Shown here: positions 8,932 to 18,107 of the stretch, one piece after another
How positions within the stretch are numbered: position 1 is the first letter of the stretch
Layout of the letters: every line of letters starts with the position of its first letter
Assembly: GCA_905181715.1 (NCBI GenBank)
Contig: CAJIYT010000004.1
Coordinates: 1-64,000, forward strand
DNA length: 64,000 nucleotides
Direction: 5' to 3'
DNA from: an uncultured Candidatus Poseidoniales archaeon
Lineage (GTDB): Archaea; Thermoplasmatota; Poseidoniia; Poseidoniales; Poseidoniaceae
Made by a program: the position numbers and the translations under genes
Notes under the pieces: generated by a model
Database searches by the model: none
What the model saw: the letters and a program-made list of their open reading frames with translations, nothing else
Told to the model about the DNA's origin: nothing

Positions 8932-10197
8932 TCAATAGACGTCACGAAGGTAACGCTTCTGTTCACGCATCATTACCTTCTCGATGAAATGAGTAGCATC
9001 ATCTGCAGACATTGATCCATGTTCACGAGCAATCTCAATCAGAGTGCGATGGACATCTTTGGCCATGTATTGCTTGTCCCCACAGACATAAAAATAGGCG
9101 CCATTTTCTAGCCAGTCCCATATCTCCTTGCCGTGCTCTGCCATACGATGTTGAACGTAGATTTTCTCTTCTTGATCTCGTGACCATGCTGTGGTAAAAT
9201 GGGACAAGTCGCCCTCATCGAGCCACTTTTCAATTGTATCTTGATAATAAAATTCGGTTTTCGACGATTGATCACCAAAAATTAGCCAATTCCGACCCGA
9301 TGCCTTATCGTATATCCTCTGCTCCATAAATGCCCTGAATGGAGCGATACCGGTACCTGGACCCACCATGATGATGTCGACACTAGGATCTTCAGGTAAA
9401 ACAAAGGTTTTGGTAGGTGACATAAACACTCGAATAGGGAGGTCTGAATCATCGATTTCATCAGCCATGAAGATAGTACACAATCCTCCACGATCTCTGC
9501 CATGATGCGAATAACGGACAATACCGACAGTCAATTCGACCGCCCCCGGATGTGCGTCAAGGCTGCTAGCGATGGAATACAGCCGAGGTTTTAGGCGATC
9601 TACAAGACCAAGGAATTCATCAGGTGCATATTTAACGCCAAATTCATCTAATACGTCGAGATAATCTCGTGACCAAATATAATCCTCCATAGCTGAAGAA
9701 TCGTCTGCCATGTTCTCGACCTTAGCCACAGGGTCATCGCCAGCAGCGCTGGAATTCAAGCCGTTGAGAGTGTCTCCTGATTCCGCATTCCAGTCGAGAA
9801 TAGTTTCTCCGCCTACGATCATACGTCGCCTTCCAGTTAATTTCACATTAATCTTCAATCCACTAGATTCCACTTTACTAATCAATGAACCGACAAATCT
9901 TTTGTTGACACGGTGTATTTCCACATCCATTTTCAAAGCATCCCGCAAGGTTTTCTCGCCTTTTCCTGCATCGATTATTTGCAGTGGGTCCCAACCCTGA
10001 TTGACTATGAGATTATCTACTATCTCTTGAGGGTTTTCGGGAAGGACAGCGAGCGCATCTCCCACCTTGTATTCAAGACCAGAATCGCCAAGATCAAAGA
10101 CGATGTGCCTAGTCTCTTTACGGCTACCTTCTCCGTTGAGAATATAATTCTCAGTGATACGCGAACTATATGGGTTCTTGGAGCTCCAGACCGTCAT
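8932..10197 (-). CDS. CysJ-type FAD/NADPH oxidoreductase, no flavodoxin domain
   Basis: The 421-residue protein matches the diflavin-reductase FNR module (sulfite reductase flavoprotein, cytochrome P450 reductase). It has the FAD-binding RLYSIASS near 227-234, RGGLCTIFMAD (flavin phosphate loop), NADPH-binding VGPGTGIAPFRAF near 300, the YFYVCGD strand and the family C-terminus RYLRDVY. The N-terminal flavodoxin domain is missing, so FMN must come from another protein or electrons pass directly to an iron-sulfur partner. A polar insertion near 150-195 sits in the connecting domain. The ATG at 10197 is chosen over an upstream start because it leaves a promoter gap to the divergent hydrolase. 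A role feeding sulfite reductase or the BoxB-like oxygenase is conjecture. Confidence 0.8.
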   Translation of the reverse strand: MTVWSSKNPYSSRITENYILNGEGSRKETRHIVFDLGDSGLEYKVGDALAVLPENPQEIVDNLIVNQGWDPLQIIDAGKGEKTLRDALKMDVEIHRVNKRFVGSLISKVESSGLKINVKLTGRRRMIVGGETILDWNAESGDTLNGLNSSAAGDDPVAKVENMADDSSAMEDYIWSRDYLDVLDEFGVKYAPDEFLGLVDRLKPRLYSIASSLDAHPGAVELTVGIVRYSHHGRDRGGLCTIFMADEIDDSDLPIRVFMSPTKTFVLPEDPSVDIIMVGPGTGIAPFRAFMEQRIYDKASGRNWLIFGDQSSKTEFYYQDTIEKWLDEGDLSHFTTAWSRDQEEKIYVQHRMAEHGKEIWDWLENGAYFYVCGDKQYMAKDVHRTLIEIAREHGSMSADDATHFIEKVMMREQKRYLRDVY

Positions 10198-10283
10198 TAT
10201 GACCACGTGCAGTCGCTCCACTGAGATTCTGTTTATGACGCTTCGTGCAAACAGATTTAGTACGCGCATGTGGTGGAGGGTCT

Positions 10284-11051
10284 ATGGTGAAGATTGAGTT
10301 ACTTGGCACGGGTAATGCATTCTTGCCTTCTGGCCGGATGCACTCCCTTCTTCTTATCGACGAACACATTATGGTAGATATACCGCCTACCGCGCTTAGT
10401 TGTTTGAGGAGAAGAGGGATTTCTCCAAGTCAAATCGATACTATTCTAGTGACACACGTACACGGTGATCATGTGTTCGGCATTCCGTTCCTACTTCTTG
10501 AAAGAAAATATATTTCTGACCGGGAGGGGCTCAAGCCTTTGACAATCGCTGGCTCACCAATCGTCAGAGAAACTATTGAAACGTTGTGTAAGATGGCATA
10601 TCCTGGTAGTCTTGACGATATTCTGGCTGAAATAATTTGGCAGGATATCCCGCAAGTGAAAGGGTGGAATTTCGAAACTTTTGTAGTAAAGCACGTCCCT
10701 GAGGTGGAACCACATGGATGGATGATGCGACATGAAAGTGGCTTGGTGATGTTACACTCCGGTGATAGTGGTCCTTGTGATGAATTATGGCGAAGAGTAA
10801 GCGAATGTGACTTGGCTGTTGTAGAGATGGGTTTACCCGAATATGTCGAATCTGATGAACACCACAAACCTTCCTCGATTGAAACCCTAGCCCGAAACAA
10901 CCCTGATACGAAGATAGTGGTCACCCATACCTATGTCGACGATGGTCCTGAAATCATCTCAGCACAGATACCCGAACATCCGGCGAATGTGATTCACGCT
11001 CGAGACGGTGAATCATTTTTGTGGGATGGAACAAAAATCACCACATTATAA
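10284..11051 (+). CDS. Metallo-beta-lactamase-fold hydrolase (RNase Z-like)
   Basis: The 255-residue protein starts with the typical strand IELLGTGNAF and contains the zinc motif THVHGDHVFG near residues 59-68 (HxHxDH), a mid-sequence His before VEPHGW, a metal-bridging Asp in HSGDSGP near 155, and a late VVTHTY His near 215. These match the RNase Z / ribonuclease BN branch of the superfamily, which cleaves tRNA 3' trailers, but the protein is shorter than typical RNase Z and the flexible arm is not obvious, so other phosphodiesterase or hydrolase activities are possible. GGAGGG at 10275-10280 sits three bases before the ATG. Confidence 0.8.
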   Translation: MVKIELLGTGNAFLPSGRMHSLLLIDEHIMVDIPPTALSCLRRRGISPSQIDTILVTHVHGDHVFGIPFLLLERKYISDREGLKPLTIAGSPIVRETIETLCKMAYPGSLDDILAEIIWQDIPQVKGWNFETFVVKHVPEVEPHGWMMRHESGLVMLHSGDSGPCDELWRRVSECDLAVVEMGLPEYVESDEHHKPSSIETLARNNPDTKIVVTHTYVDDGPEIISAQIPEHPANVIHARDGESFLWDGTKITTL

Positions 11052-11276
11052 TCAGAAATCAATACAAAAAAAATCAACTTTCCAATTGTAATTTAATGAA
11101 TTTCAGTGTGCATTTGCATCCTCTTTATAATAGCGTAATCTTTTCGAAAGTCCCCACTACTTAGCGATTGTTTGGCTTCACTAGTGGGCATGCTTATTAC
11201 ATGGACTCGGACTCACGGAAGACATCCGCTTGCGGCTGCCCCAGCGGCTGACAAGGATGTAATGGAGACGACAATA
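11052..11276 (+). promoter_or_regulatory. AT-rich leader of orc1/cdc6, candidate origin-proximal region
   Basis: The gap begins with an AT-rich stretch (11052-11100), then a TATA-like CTCTTTATAA (11121-11130). A 7-bp inverted repeat CCCACTA...TAGTGGG lies at about 11153-11188 with a 22-base spacer. GGAG at 11264-11267 precedes the chosen ATG at 11277 by nine bases. Archaeal origins often lie next to orc1/cdc6, but I could not find a repeated ORB-type element here. Confidence 0.35.
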
Positions 11277-12518
11277 ATGAGCGGGAATATCTTCGACGAG
11301 ATTCTCACTCTGAAGTCCCTATTCATCAATAAGGAAGTGCTCCGGCACAGTTACCTCCCAAATACAATGATTCATCGTGAGGAGGAAATCGAGTCTTTGA
11401 GTTTCAACCTCGTCGAGGCTCTAAAAGGCCACATCCCCTCAAATATGATTCTCTACGGAGTCACAGGAGCGGGGAAAACTGCAGTAACAAAATACGTGTG
11501 CAAGCAGTTACAGATGAAGGGAGAAAAAATCGGTCGTAAAGTATTCCCTGTATTGGTCAACTGTCGTCAAATAGACACCCAATACAGAGTCCTTGCCCAT
11601 CTTAGTAATACCTTACTTGAAGAATTCGAAGCCCCCGATATTCCGTTCACCGGTTGGCCAACTGATCGCGTGTTCAAAGAATTGGTAAAGCGCATGGAAA
11701 GGAGAGGTGGCGTATATGTCATTATCCTCGATGAAATCGATCACCTAATCAAGAAGGCTGGTGATGATTTGCTCTATAATCTGACCAATCTAAATTCTGA
11801 GTTAAACGAAGCCAGAGCCTGTGTCATTGGCATCTCAAATGATTTGAAGTTCACAGATTATCTAGACCCTCGGGTCAGAAGTAGACTAGGGCAACAAGAT
11901 ATAATTTTCAATCCATATAATGCTGAACAACTTCAAGAGATTTTGCATGACCGCGCAGTTGAAGGAATTGAAGAAAACGCTCTTTCACAGGATGTGATTC
12001 CTCTGTGTTCAGCACTTGCCGCTCAAGAACACGGTGATGCGAGATGTGCGCTTGACCTATTACGTGTTTCTACGGAGAAAGCCGAAAAAGAAAGCGCTGA
12101 ATTAGTTGAAAAAAGGCACGTTAGGGCTGCACAAGCACAGATTGAGTGCGACCAGATTACACCGGTTATCCGCACGCTACCTACTCAGCAAAAAATTGTA
12201 CTCGCTGCAGTGATGCTCAATGAATACAATGGCCTAAAGAACATCCAGACCGGCGAGGTTTTCTATATCTACAAGCAAGCATGTACTCGAGTTGGTCTAT
12301 CACTACTATCGGCGAGAAGAGTATCAGGGCTGATTTCCAATCTTGATATGCTTGGATTGATAACCGCTAATACCGTTAGTAAGGGCAGGTATGGACGTTC
12401 AAAGCAGATTAACTCGTGTTTGCCAGATAATCTCGATGTCAAAACCATTATGTCAAACTCAGAATCTGTTATCGCTGATGTTTTTGCACACTCATACAAG
12501 CATCAATCACGATTGTGA
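11277..12518 (+). CDS. cdc6: Orc1/Cdc6 replication initiator
   Basis: The 413-residue protein binds replication origins and loads the MCM helicase. The AAA+ domain shows Walker A GVTGAGKTAVTK near residue 62, Walker B VIILDEIDHL near 153, sensor-1 region CVIGISND near 184, and the conserved initiator-specific DPRVRSRL after it. Box VII and lid helices (HGDARCALDLLR near 258) precede a C-terminal winged helix (about 315-400). The reading frame extends upstream to 11172, but the added residues are Pro/Arg/Ala-rich and unlike the family; ATG 11277 with an upstream GGAG matches known N-termini. Its long leader may hold regulatory or origin sequence. Confidence 0.93.
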   Translation: MSGNIFDEILTLKSLFINKEVLRHSYLPNTMIHREEEIESLSFNLVEALKGHIPSNMILYGVTGAGKTAVTKYVCKQLQMKGEKIGRKVFPVLVNCRQIDTQYRVLAHLSNTLLEEFEAPDIPFTGWPTDRVFKELVKRMERRGGVYVIILDEIDHLIKKAGDDLLYNLTNLNSELNEARACVIGISNDLKFTDYLDPRVRSRLGQQDIIFNPYNAEQLQEILHDRAVEGIEENALSQDVIPLCSALAAQEHGDARCALDLLRVSTEKAEKESAELVEKRHVRAAQAQIECDQITPVIRTLPTQQKIVLAAVMLNEYNGLKNIQTGEVFYIYKQACTRVGLSLLSARRVSGLISNLDMLGLITANTVSKGRYGRSKQINSCLPDNLDVKTIMSNSESVIADVFAHSYKHQSRL

Positions 12519-12579
12519 GCAATTCTGCTTTCATTAATAATTGGCAAGACTCATAACTACGTTGGAGGTGGGCCGGCGC

Positions 12580-13164
12580 ATGAAGAATACAATGCAAAAG
12601 CATCAGGAGGCTGAAATACCTGAAGATGCAGACGAACAGAGTCTCATCTCTGTCCTACTTTCTCCATCACAATTACTAGCAAGGTGGTATCTAGGAATAG
12701 GTGCATTAGGATTATTGCTTGCAATTCTCAATCTGGCCGGTCAAGCACATCCGACATACAGGATATCTTGGGCTGGTCTACTAACCATGGAATATACAAA
12801 TGCGGCTTTTGGTTTGAAATCAACAGCACCTGCATTTGTCGCTAGTGATTTTGTGTTTATCCTGATGTGTGGCGGACTTGTTGCACTGGCATTGAAAACG
12901 ATTAACGCTCAAGAAGGCGGTATCGCTGGATTTTTCTCCTCGATGGTGAAAAATGATCTCTGGGTGTCTCTTGCCTCGACTGAAGTTGGAGGTTGGTACC
13001 TAACAGGTGCTGCTTGGTGTATCCTCTCTGGAATAGTATTCTACATATTTTGGGGTATAAGCTACATGGCTTGGGTCGACCCCGGTGTTTATGTTGTCAC
13101 TATCGCATTGATTTCTTCGGGAATCGGTATGAAGATTTTGTCTGGCCTTGATGAAGAGGATTGA
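12580..13164 (+). CDS. Hypothetical four-helix membrane protein
   Basis: The 194-residue protein starts at an ATG preceded by GGAGGT eleven bases upstream (12564-12569), which decides the start. Residues 1-30 are polar and acidic. About four membrane helices follow (near 35-55, 88-108, 138-160 and 168-186) with short loops. No motif was recognised. Its stop codon at 13162-13164 directly abuts the stop of the convergent glycosyltransferase gene. Function unknown. Confidence 0.7.
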   Translation: MKNTMQKHQEAEIPEDADEQSLISVLLSPSQLLARWYLGIGALGLLLAILNLAGQAHPTYRISWAGLLTMEYTNAAFGLKSTAPAFVASDFVFILMCGGLVALALKTINAQEGGIAGFFSSMVKNDLWVSLASTEVGGWYLTGAAWCILSGIVFYIFWGISYMAWVDPGVYVVTIALISSGIGMKILSGLDEED

Positions 13165-14211
13165 TCATCGCGCCCCATGTCCTCGGCGCTGTAGCATCGC
13201 ATCTACAAGTCCTAGAATCAATCCAAGCCATAATGCAATAGACCAACTGATTATTACTATCGGCGTGGTTATCGGCCTTCTTAGCATGGTTTGGATTATA
13301 TTATTACGAAGTAATAATAAAAACCAAGTGAGATATATCACAAGCAATATCATCATTGCCTTTGCATTTACTCCGTTGACAATCTCATTCATCCCACCAG
13401 CAGTAAAAGCTGAAGCGATAATGAATAATGCTGCCATCAATAATACATGTGCTGGCAATCCAAGTAAAACCAACCATGAACTTCCAATGAAGTCGAATCC
13501 AGGACCCCTCCGCATCCGGCTAGGGAAATGCCTAACTATACGCACATGAGCCCTAATATCACGTAATCTCTTTCCGAGGAACCTCTTTAATCCGGTTTCT
13601 GGAACGTGATTTACTATTGCTCTAGGAGTGTAGATTATTACTCCACCAGCCGCTATCAACTTCAAAGAAACCTCCATGTCCTCGGCATGATACCATTGTG
13701 GATTGAATCCACCTATAGCCAATAGTTCCTCTTTGCGAAACATTGAGCACGGACCATTTGCAAGAGTGGTTATACGACTACGTGAACGATATTTTGCTTC
13801 GACTTCCGAACTGCGAATTATACTGATTGTATCATCGCCACGGTTGAAGACTGTCCTTCCAGTAATGGCGACAATATTTTCACCTTCCAATGGCTCACTG
13901 GCGAGAAGAAGGTTTTCAATCCAATCCGGCTCAGGGCGAACATCGATATCGGTAATCGCAACCCATTCCCCTTTTGCTTGATTAACCGCTGCCATTCTTG
14001 CTGCAGACAAACCAAGTGGTTCTTGTAATATGGTCGAAACCAATTCATGTTCTTGCCATGATTCGACCTTTCCCCTAGATCCGTCGATCGAACCATCATC
14101 GACTACAATTATCTCTAACGGTCGATGGGTTTGTTCGATCAAGGATTCAATACATCCATCGACCCAATCAACTCCATCACGAACGCAAACTGTGATACTG
14201 ACAAATGTCAT
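13165..14211 (-). CDS. GT2 glycosyltransferase with C-terminal membrane helices
   Basis: The 348-residue protein has a GT-A fold: SITVCVRDGVDWVDGCIESL at the start, EIIVVDDGSIDGS near 33-45, the metal-binding DID of VAITDIDVRPEP near 88, a GGFNP turn and the acceptor-side HAEDMEV near 173-179. From about 240 onward there are three membrane helices, so the enzyme sits at the cytoplasmic face of the membrane and probably modifies lipid-linked glycans or surface polysaccharide. Its ATG overlaps the stop of the fused CoA-biosynthesis gene by four bases (ATGA), showing translational coupling to a gene without obvious functional relation. Donor sugar unknown. Confidence 0.85.
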   Translation of the reverse strand: MTFVSITVCVRDGVDWVDGCIESLIEQTHRPLEIIVVDDGSIDGSRGKVESWQEHELVSTILQEPLGLSAARMAAVNQAKGEWVAITDIDVRPEPDWIENLLLASEPLEGENIVAITGRTVFNRGDDTISIIRSSEVEAKYRSRSRITTLANGPCSMFRKEELLAIGGFNPQWYHAEDMEVSLKLIAAGGVIIYTPRAIVNHVPETGLKRFLGKRLRDIRAHVRIVRHFPSRMRRGPGFDFIGSSWLVLLGLPAHVLLMAALFIIASAFTAGGMNEIVNGVNAKAMMILLVIYLTWFLLLLRNNIIQTMLRRPITTPIVIISWSIALWLGLILGLVDAMLQRRGHGAR

Positions 14212-15212
14212 TCGCTCACCTCAAAATGTGAAAAGATGTTTCTACACCGCTGTTTTGCTATTTCATCGGTTTGGGTCACTACTACTCCCTCGCCAGGTTG
14301 ACCATATAGAACATTAGAGCCAAGTGGCGCCAAAAGGTGAATAATAATCGGAGCAAGGTCTTCCTCGCCTGAAACATCGACACAAACAGTACCATCTGAA
14401 TGCAAGGCTGTATCGATAGCAGCAATCAATGACGCAGTAAGACTTCCTGCTGGATTTATACAGTGGATTACTGCATCAAAAGCTTGCAAGTCCACTTTTT
14501 TGGTAAGTTCTTTTCTTTTGGTATATCCATCGACAAACGCTATATCTGGGGTTATTTCCATGTCGAGTAATGTTAAGACAGTTATATCGCCAACTGCCAC
14601 CAATAGCCCACCAGCAATTGATTCGATCGCAGAACTCATTGCAATTTCACATGCATCATCGGGACCAGTAAACAAATCTCCGAATGGATCTTTTAATTCG
14701 TCACCCAATTCTCCAGACATCACATAATTTTTAGTTCGTTCTGACGACAATAACCAAGGTTTGCCCTCACGAGAAATGCAGCCTGCCCTTATCCTAGTTG
14801 AAGAGACAACTCCTCCGTCATCATCGAGTAAATGAGGAACCTCGATTATCTCCAGTGGTGTCAATCCGTTTGTCAATCTTCTAATATTAATCTCATTACA
14901 ATTTGAGAGTGTCTCTGGTGTACAGACAATTCCATCACAATCGGGGCGTTTTGGCGCTGGCCCAAATGAATCTTTCAGTTCGAATGTCTTTATTCTACCA
15001 TCAGCATGGGTATCAGCCCAAGAAAGTACTGCTTCTCGCCTCGTTTCAAACGATTCTATTTGAGGGGATTTTTTGCGTGCCATTTCATCACTAGTAATCC
15101 ACACTTCAGCTAATTCTGTTGCTGCTAATGTGTTGGTAAGTAAATGAGCGTGTCCAACATGAAAACGGTCGAAGGTACCTCCGACCAAGCACAGTTCAAG
15201 CCGCTTGCCCAT
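14208..15212 (-). CDS. Fused phosphopantetheine adenylyltransferase / GTP-dependent dephospho-CoA kinase
   Basis: The 334-residue protein joins the last two steps of CoA synthesis. Residues 1 to about 155 are archaeal PPAT: GGTFDRFHVGHAHLL (nucleotidyltransferase HxGH) near 12-26 and VVSSTRIRAG near 135 (ISSTxIR-like). Residues about 160-334 match the DUF359 family, shown in Thermococcus to be a GTP-dependent dephospho-CoA kinase: DPFGDLF near 175, VAVGDITVLTLLD near 207 and IAFVDGYTKR near 225. Separate genes encode these in many archaea. The fusion would channel dephospho-CoA. The 322-base gap upstream has no clear gene. The ATGA overlap links it to the glycosyltransferase downstream. Confidence 0.88.
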   Translation of the reverse strand: MGKRLELCLVGGTFDRFHVGHAHLLTNTLAATELAEVWITSDEMARKKSPQIESFETRREAVLSWADTHADGRIKTFELKDSFGPAPKRPDCDGIVCTPETLSNCNEINIRRLTNGLTPLEIIEVPHLLDDDGGVVSSTRIRAGCISREGKPWLLSSERTKNYVMSGELGDELKDPFGDLFTGPDDACEIAMSSAIESIAGGLLVAVGDITVLTLLDMEITPDIAFVDGYTKRKELTKKVDLQAFDAVIHCINPAGSLTASLIAAIDTALHSDGTVCVDVSGEEDLAPIIIHLLAPLGSNVLYGQPGEGVVVTQTDEIAKQRCRNIFSHFEVSE

Positions 15213-15534
15213 GAAGTGATGTCGGAACTTGAAGCACTTAGAAACATCGCATGAAGACTGTACCCCGGCACCTAACAGCCTGTATCATCGTTACCTCCAA
15301 GGCATGACCCTCAGTGCCAGGGCTTCTGTGCAGTTGAATGGTTGTCTCACCATCATCCTAACGTCCGGCAAGGACCCATCGTTCAACCACATCGTCCATC
15401 GGTTTGCATCAAGAGGTCATTCCAAATGGTCACTCTGATCTTCGTCGATGGCACACCCCGCGTCATCGGTATCACCAATCATCGGCGAACCTCCCGGTGA
15501 TGTTGCATGCGCGGTTATCATAGCCTGACAACTA
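15213..15534. other. 322-base gap, no gene assigned; slightly GC-rich
   Basis: Between the fused CoA-synthesis gene and the 767-residue gene, both on the minus strand, there is a stretch richer in GC than its surroundings. Only short frames occur: three tiny plus-strand frames start near 15220, 15250 and 15304, the first two ending within ATGA-like contexts; the third would encode 44 residues. On the minus strand a 34-codon frame lies at 15417-15521. None resembles a known protein. I looked for tRNA, SRP RNA and RNase P RNA signatures and found none. It may hold a structured RNA, a decayed gene or a regulatory leader. Confidence 0.3.
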
Positions 15535-17838
15535 TCATTGATGAAACCGTCGATAGAGTTCGAGATGAATTGTTGCATCACCAACAACCTCACTTGAGAT
15601 AAATGGAATTGATGAACGGAATAGCCAACCAGCCAATGGATGTGTTCGACCTGTAGGGGGAGCATAATCACTTTCGATAGCATCCAGTACATCTAGGAGA
15701 GAGTTTTTTCCCGGGCCTTCCTCAAGGTGATGTACCACTCGTAATTCCTCAACGGTGGGAGGGTTTCGCCAGAGCAAGGCTGGCCAAGGCAATTCCATAC
15801 TTGCTATAATCGATCTACCTGTTGAAGAGGATAGTTGAATTAATAACCAACTTTTTGCATAATCTAGCCAAATGAAAGGATGCACAAAACAAATGATCTG
15901 CCGTTGAATATCTGGATCGTCGACCTCGCCTAGACTCATCAATCGATAGGGTTCCAACTCCTCGGAACGTAATGCGATTTGACGCAACTCATCGTCCATC
16001 CATAGTGAAGGCATGACTTTTTCAATCGCTAGAGGGTTTCGTGCCCAAGATTCTGCTGCTTCTATCAATAATGACCTGAATTCTGCGTCGAACCAGTTCC
16101 TAGCAAGAAGTATTGCCGCTCCTAATCCCTCGTTGATCTGCTCATCGATTACTATCATCGGTGATGATCTGATTCTAGCAACTAGAGAATCAAGAGCCTC
16201 TGCTTGAGTTATTGCTAATTCCGCTAATTCAGACAATTCTAGTGTGTCAAGTTCCAATAACCCAGACCATACTGGATTCAAAGAGTCTCTTATTCGCCGC
16301 CATCGTGAAACTCTTTCGTTTTTTGGAGTAGCGATAAAGGCCGCAAGAGGTGAGGTTTTCTCACATAATTCTGCCCAGCGAGAATCCCCACTCTCAAGGT
16401 CACAAGCAATCCACATAGCTTCTCGATGTGAGTGCGGCGGTCTGCTTGGTGCCAGCCCACCACCTCTCTGCAACTCGCTTGGAGTGGTTGGTTCAACCCA
16501 ATCCACTGGTATCATATGACTTCCAGCAAGGGCGTCTAATCGCACTGGTAACCTTACCCTTTCTTTCATATGCAGCATTACCTGACCATTATTTGCCGTT
16601 GATTCAAGGCGAAGAGGTAATTTGAGATCACCATCACTGACCAATAATCTGCAACGTGGATCAGAAACCAACCTGGTAATGATCTGTTTTGAATCCGCAA
16701 CAGGCCAGCGCCATTCTACGACTAGATCGACATCCGTCTCTTCAAGGCACCATTGCAATAATGCAGTTGCACCCCTAACAGAGAGCCCACCTGTATCAAT
16801 AAAAGCCTCTTTTTGCGCATCATGCCAATCACGGCCACCAAAATCACCTAGTATTGCTCTTGTGAGAGAGTTTAGCGAATTATCAGCAAGATCTTGGCAC
16901 AACTTTTCAGATTTCTCAAAAACCCTTGTTGTAGAAAGACGAGGGTGAATCAATGAAATCCATCGTGAAAGACAGCCGGTGGGTAATGATGTACGCTTAT
17001 GCCCCAATAATTTACCATCAGCAAGAACAAGTGAACCACCACTATATGCTCTGAGAGCTAATGTTTTGTCATGCCTATTCGACAAACGAGCATGAATCCC
17101 ATCGAGAGGACGGATGGTAGGTCCGCTACTACCTGCGCGACCGATTGCGGTCGGTCCTGCTCTGAGGTTTTCAGGTAATTCTGGCCAAAGGCCTTCAGGC
17201 AATGCGGTAAACCAACTGCCTACCCCTAGGGGCCAAGATTCTGCATCTTCGAGCAATCGGGCGCGGATAACACCCATTACTTTTGGTTGGTCTGTCCATG
17301 CGCTCAAAGTCGCAGGAGAGGTTACTGCAGGACGTTTCGCCCGCTCTTGACTTTCGAGGTCCCACCAAATCGGCCCTTCACCCCTGAGGACCGCCCACCT
17401 CCAAGTGTCAGACCCCCCTTCATTTCCAATGGAGTTTGAGTCATCTTCTAGTTCCCCCTCAAGAGGGCGATTTGGCAATCCTAACAATGGTCCAATCACA
17501 TCAGATGTGTAACCAAGCAATACCATCTCTCTGTCTCTAGCTAGTACAATACCGAGTGCTTTTCTTGGTGGGGGCCATTGAACCAATTGTACTAGACGAT
17601 CGAGGCCATCTCGTTCCAGTCTCGTAAGACCTTGAGCAGTCAGGCGATGATTAGCACCCCGTCTAGAACCATGATCTCGCACGATATCCCCCGATTCGCG
17701 CAATTTTTTGAGTGCGGCCGATGCATGGGGCATACGAATGCCCAAGGCATCGGATGCATCTGACACAGTTCCACCTCCATCGGCAAGCCAATCGAGTAAC
17801 CGACGTTGATGGACCGACCTTATCCTATCTCGCGGCAT
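15535..17838 (-). CDS. Large protein with N-terminal winged helix, function unknown
   Basis: The 767-residue protein begins with a winged helix-turn-helix (about 1-65: RRLLDWLADGGGTVSDASDA, a recognition helix around ASAALKKLRESGDI, and a wing before HRLTAQG), typical of archaeal ArsR/MarR-like DNA-binding domains. The remaining 700 residues are soluble, Trp- and Leu-rich, with no membrane helix, P-loop or catalytic motif that I recognise. A middle section around 360-450 repeats a pattern of a strand, polar turn and DVDLVVEWRWPV-type segment. The gene is isolated by gaps on both sides. It might be a family-specific regulator or a DNA-repair scaffold; no assignment is offered. Confidence 0.7.
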   Translation of the reverse strand: MPRDRIRSVHQRRLLDWLADGGGTVSDASDALGIRMPHASAALKKLRESGDIVRDHGSRRGANHRLTAQGLTRLERDGLDRLVQLVQWPPPRKALGIVLARDREMVLLGYTSDVIGPLLGLPNRPLEGELEDDSNSIGNEGGSDTWRWAVLRGEGPIWWDLESQERAKRPAVTSPATLSAWTDQPKVMGVIRARLLEDAESWPLGVGSWFTALPEGLWPELPENLRAGPTAIGRAGSSGPTIRPLDGIHARLSNRHDKTLALRAYSGGSLVLADGKLLGHKRTSLPTGCLSRWISLIHPRLSTTRVFEKSEKLCQDLADNSLNSLTRAILGDFGGRDWHDAQKEAFIDTGGLSVRGATALLQWCLEETDVDLVVEWRWPVADSKQIITRLVSDPRCRLLVSDGDLKLPLRLESTANNGQVMLHMKERVRLPVRLDALAGSHMIPVDWVEPTTPSELQRGGGLAPSRPPHSHREAMWIACDLESGDSRWAELCEKTSPLAAFIATPKNERVSRWRRIRDSLNPVWSGLLELDTLELSELAELAITQAEALDSLVARIRSSPMIVIDEQINEGLGAAILLARNWFDAEFRSLLIEAAESWARNPLAIEKVMPSLWMDDELRQIALRSEELEPYRLMSLGEVDDPDIQRQIICFVHPFIWLDYAKSWLLIQLSSSTGRSIIASMELPWPALLWRNPPTVEELRVVHHLEEGPGKNSLLDVLDAIESDYAPPTGRTHPLAGWLFRSSIPFISSEVVGDATIHLELYRRFHQ

Positions 17839-18107
17839 CAGTCGTCACCACTTTGCGGGTGGGGGTTCTTATTATTGAGTTTTCTCAATACATCTCAGCA
17901 ACTAGTTACATAAAGTTACACATTTCCAATGGAGAAAGTAAGTAATTCCTTATTCGTAAGTTAAATGTGATAAGTAAAGTGCCGTTTGCCGCATATGATG
18001 TAAGTTTCAAGGCAAAATTTGGACAACCATTATATCAGGTGCTTCGCTCCTTCGTTTTGGCGGCCGGTATCTAACCGGATTAGCCAACAATGACTGGAGG
18101 AAGAAAC
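17839..18107 (+). promoter_or_regulatory. Leader of small winged-helix gene with hairpins and TATA box
   Basis: This 269-base AT-rich region holds a TTGAG-TTTT-CTCAA hairpin near 17875-17888, a TATA-like TATATC at 18031-18036, and a CCGGT-atcta-ACCGG hairpin at 18064-18078 that would fall in the mRNA leader. A strong Shine-Dalgarno GGAGG at 18096-18100 lies seven bases before the ATG at 18108. The second hairpin could affect ribosome access; that is inference from position. Confidence 0.45.

Noticed and set aside
15213..15534. RNase P RNA or SRP RNA in the gap
   Set aside because: A stray ACAGAA string and a few short stems are present, but none of the diagnostic conserved blocks or pairings were found.
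15417..15692. Minus-strand frame of 91 residues at the end of the 767-residue gene
   Set aside because: Most of it overlaps the real gene in a different frame; only the last 34 codons lie in the gap, which is too weak.
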